From an uncultured Succinatimonas sp. (GTDB taxonomy: Bacteria; Pseudomonadota; Gammaproteobacteria; Enterobacterales; Succinivibrionaceae), in NCBI GenBank assembly GCA_902465145.1, contig CABQMD010000054.1, forward strand, positions 1-6,479: DNA of 6,479 bases. The letters run 5' to 3'. How positions within the stretch are numbered: the first letter of the stretch is position 1; each line of letters opens with the position of its first letter. The notes under the pieces are model-generated. The model was not told the DNA's origin. It was given only the letters and a program-made list of their open reading frames with translations, and did no database searches. Shown here piece after piece: positions 5,652 through 6,479 of the stretch. A program made the position numbers and the translations under genes.

Positions 5652-6417
5652 GTAATTTGGCAGTAAGTGTCAAGATGATTTTTGTCGGCAGACATGGAAC
5701 AATACGCATCAAAAGCGAAAAAGCAGGACTCATCCCAGCCATAACGCAACGTTTGCCTTTGAGCATTGCTTCATATCCTGTTTTTGCAACTTTATCAGGT
5801 TTTGCCGTAAACAACTTTGAAACGGCACTGTTCTGAAGTCTTGAGGCTTTGACAAAGTCGGTATCCAAAGGACCAGGCAGCAAAGCGGTTACGCTGACGC
5901 CGCTTCCTTTGCATTCCTGCCATAAAGCTTCTGAAAAACTTTTAACAAAGGCTTTTGAAGCGTAATACGGTGACATGTAGGGCCCCGGTATCAATGCAGC
6001 TATCGAAGAGACGTTCAGTATGCATCCATGACCTCTTTTTTTCATATCGGCAAGATACATTCTGGTAAGCATGGCAAGAGAGGTGACGTTAAGTGTCAAC
6101 AAGCGTTCAACTTCCGTACATGATATTTTTTCAAGTGCACCGTTACATCCAATGCCAGCGTTGTTTACCACCATATCAGGATTAAGCTCTGCTTTTTTTA
6201 TTTCGGTGTAAAGAGTGATTGCGGCATCGGACTTTGAGAGATCCTGCACAAATATATAGGCCTTGATCCCAAAGTTTCTTTCAAGCTCATTTTTTAAACT
6301 TTCAAGCTGGTCTTTTGATCGCGAAACCAAAATAAGATCACCTTTTTTTTGAGCATGTAAAAGAGCAAAAGCTTTTCCCAAACCGCGGGAAGCTCCGGTT
6401 ATCAGCATAAGTGACAT
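5629..6417 (-). CDS. Short-chain dehydrogenase/reductase (SDR), classical type
   Basis: A 262-aa NAD(P)-dependent oxidoreductase with the complete classical SDR pattern: cofactor motif TGASRGLG (7-14), Asp59 after strand 3, NNAG (85-88), Asn110, Ser138 in NVSS, the YxxxK pair Tyr151/Lys155, and PGPLDTDF (181-188). Arg11 and Arg33 at the end of strand 2 favour NADP(H). The C-terminal part contains a hydrophobic stretch (SLLMRIVPCLPTKIILTL) before a basic tail, which may hold it to the membrane; this is inferred. The substrate cannot be assigned; it is not FabG-like in its C-terminal region. ATG 6417 places the cofactor motif at residue 7, as usual. TTG codons at 6432 and 6429 would add a short tail, and no site has a strong Shine-Dalgarno. 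It converges on pncB with 28 nt between stops. No clear terminator was seen. Confidence 0.9.
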   Translation of the reverse strand: MSLMLITGASRGLGKAFALLHAQKKGDLILVSRSKDQLESLKNELERNFGIKAYIFVQDLSKSDAAITLYTEIKKAELNPDMVVNNAGIGCNGALEKISCTEVERLLTLNVTSLAMLTRMYLADMKKRGHGCILNVSSIAALIPGPYMSPYYASKAFVKSFSEALWQECKGSGVSVTALLPGPLDTDFVKASRLQNSAVSKLFTAKPDKVAKTGYEAMLKGKRCVMAGMSPAFSLLMRIVPCLPTKIILTLTAKLQKNKGRY

Positions 6418-6479
6418 GAAATCTACCAACAATCTAAAAAAAATTTGATACAGTAAAGGGCATATATAAGCCGTTTATA

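Noticed and set aside
1..6479. CRISPR array, tRNA or rRNA gene, insertion sequence or toxin-antitoxin pair
   Set aside because: No regularly spaced repeats, tRNA-like T-loop sequence, transposase motifs or small paired genes were found on either strand.
6433..6479. Promoter for the SDR gene in the AT-rich right edge
   Set aside because: Several TATA-like hexamers occur but none has a properly spaced -35, and the region is cut by the window end.

Overview
The window looks like a chromosomal segment of a gammaproteobacterium. The truncated acyl carrier protein at the left edge and the FabF after it read very close to the E. coli proteins, in the conserved acpP-fabF order. Base composition is moderately AT-leaning. 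An AT-richer anaerobic lineage such as the Succinivibrionaceae is a guess that the sequence alone cannot confirm. There are seven protein-coding genes (one cut by the window edge), no RNA gene, no insertion sequence and no CRISPR array. No stretch of 300 bases lacks a gene.

Layout: (1) Positions 1-1569 (+) hold the 3' end of acpP and then fabF, separated by two hairpins, the first resembling an intrinsic terminator. (2) Positions 1617-3996 (-) hold three separately spaced genes: a TraF-type S26 signal-peptidase-like protein, an RpiR/MurR-type HTH-SIS regulator, and a protein with an LRAT-like (NlpC/P60 superfamily) domain. (3) Positions 3997-4118 are a divergent intergenic region with a 14-bp imperfect palindrome, an extended -10 candidate and a leader hairpin. 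(4) Positions 4119-5600 (+) encode a long-type nicotinate phosphoribosyltransferase (pncB). (5) Positions 5629-6417 (-) encode a classical short-chain dehydrogenase/reductase.

The only clear functional pair is acpP-fabF (fatty acid chain elongation). pncB belongs to NAD salvage. The other four genes appear to be stand-alone units, with no neighbour that explains their substrates. Both convergent junctions (fabF/S26 peptidase and pncB/SDR) are very tight, and in each the minus-strand gene's stop codon lies inside the plus-strand gene's terminator.

No complete new multi-gene system is evident. The best candidates for a second look are the LRAT-domain protein, which pairs a canonical Cys motif with a non-canonical second-His position, the palindrome upstream of pncB, and the TraF-like peptidase with no conjugation genes beside it.
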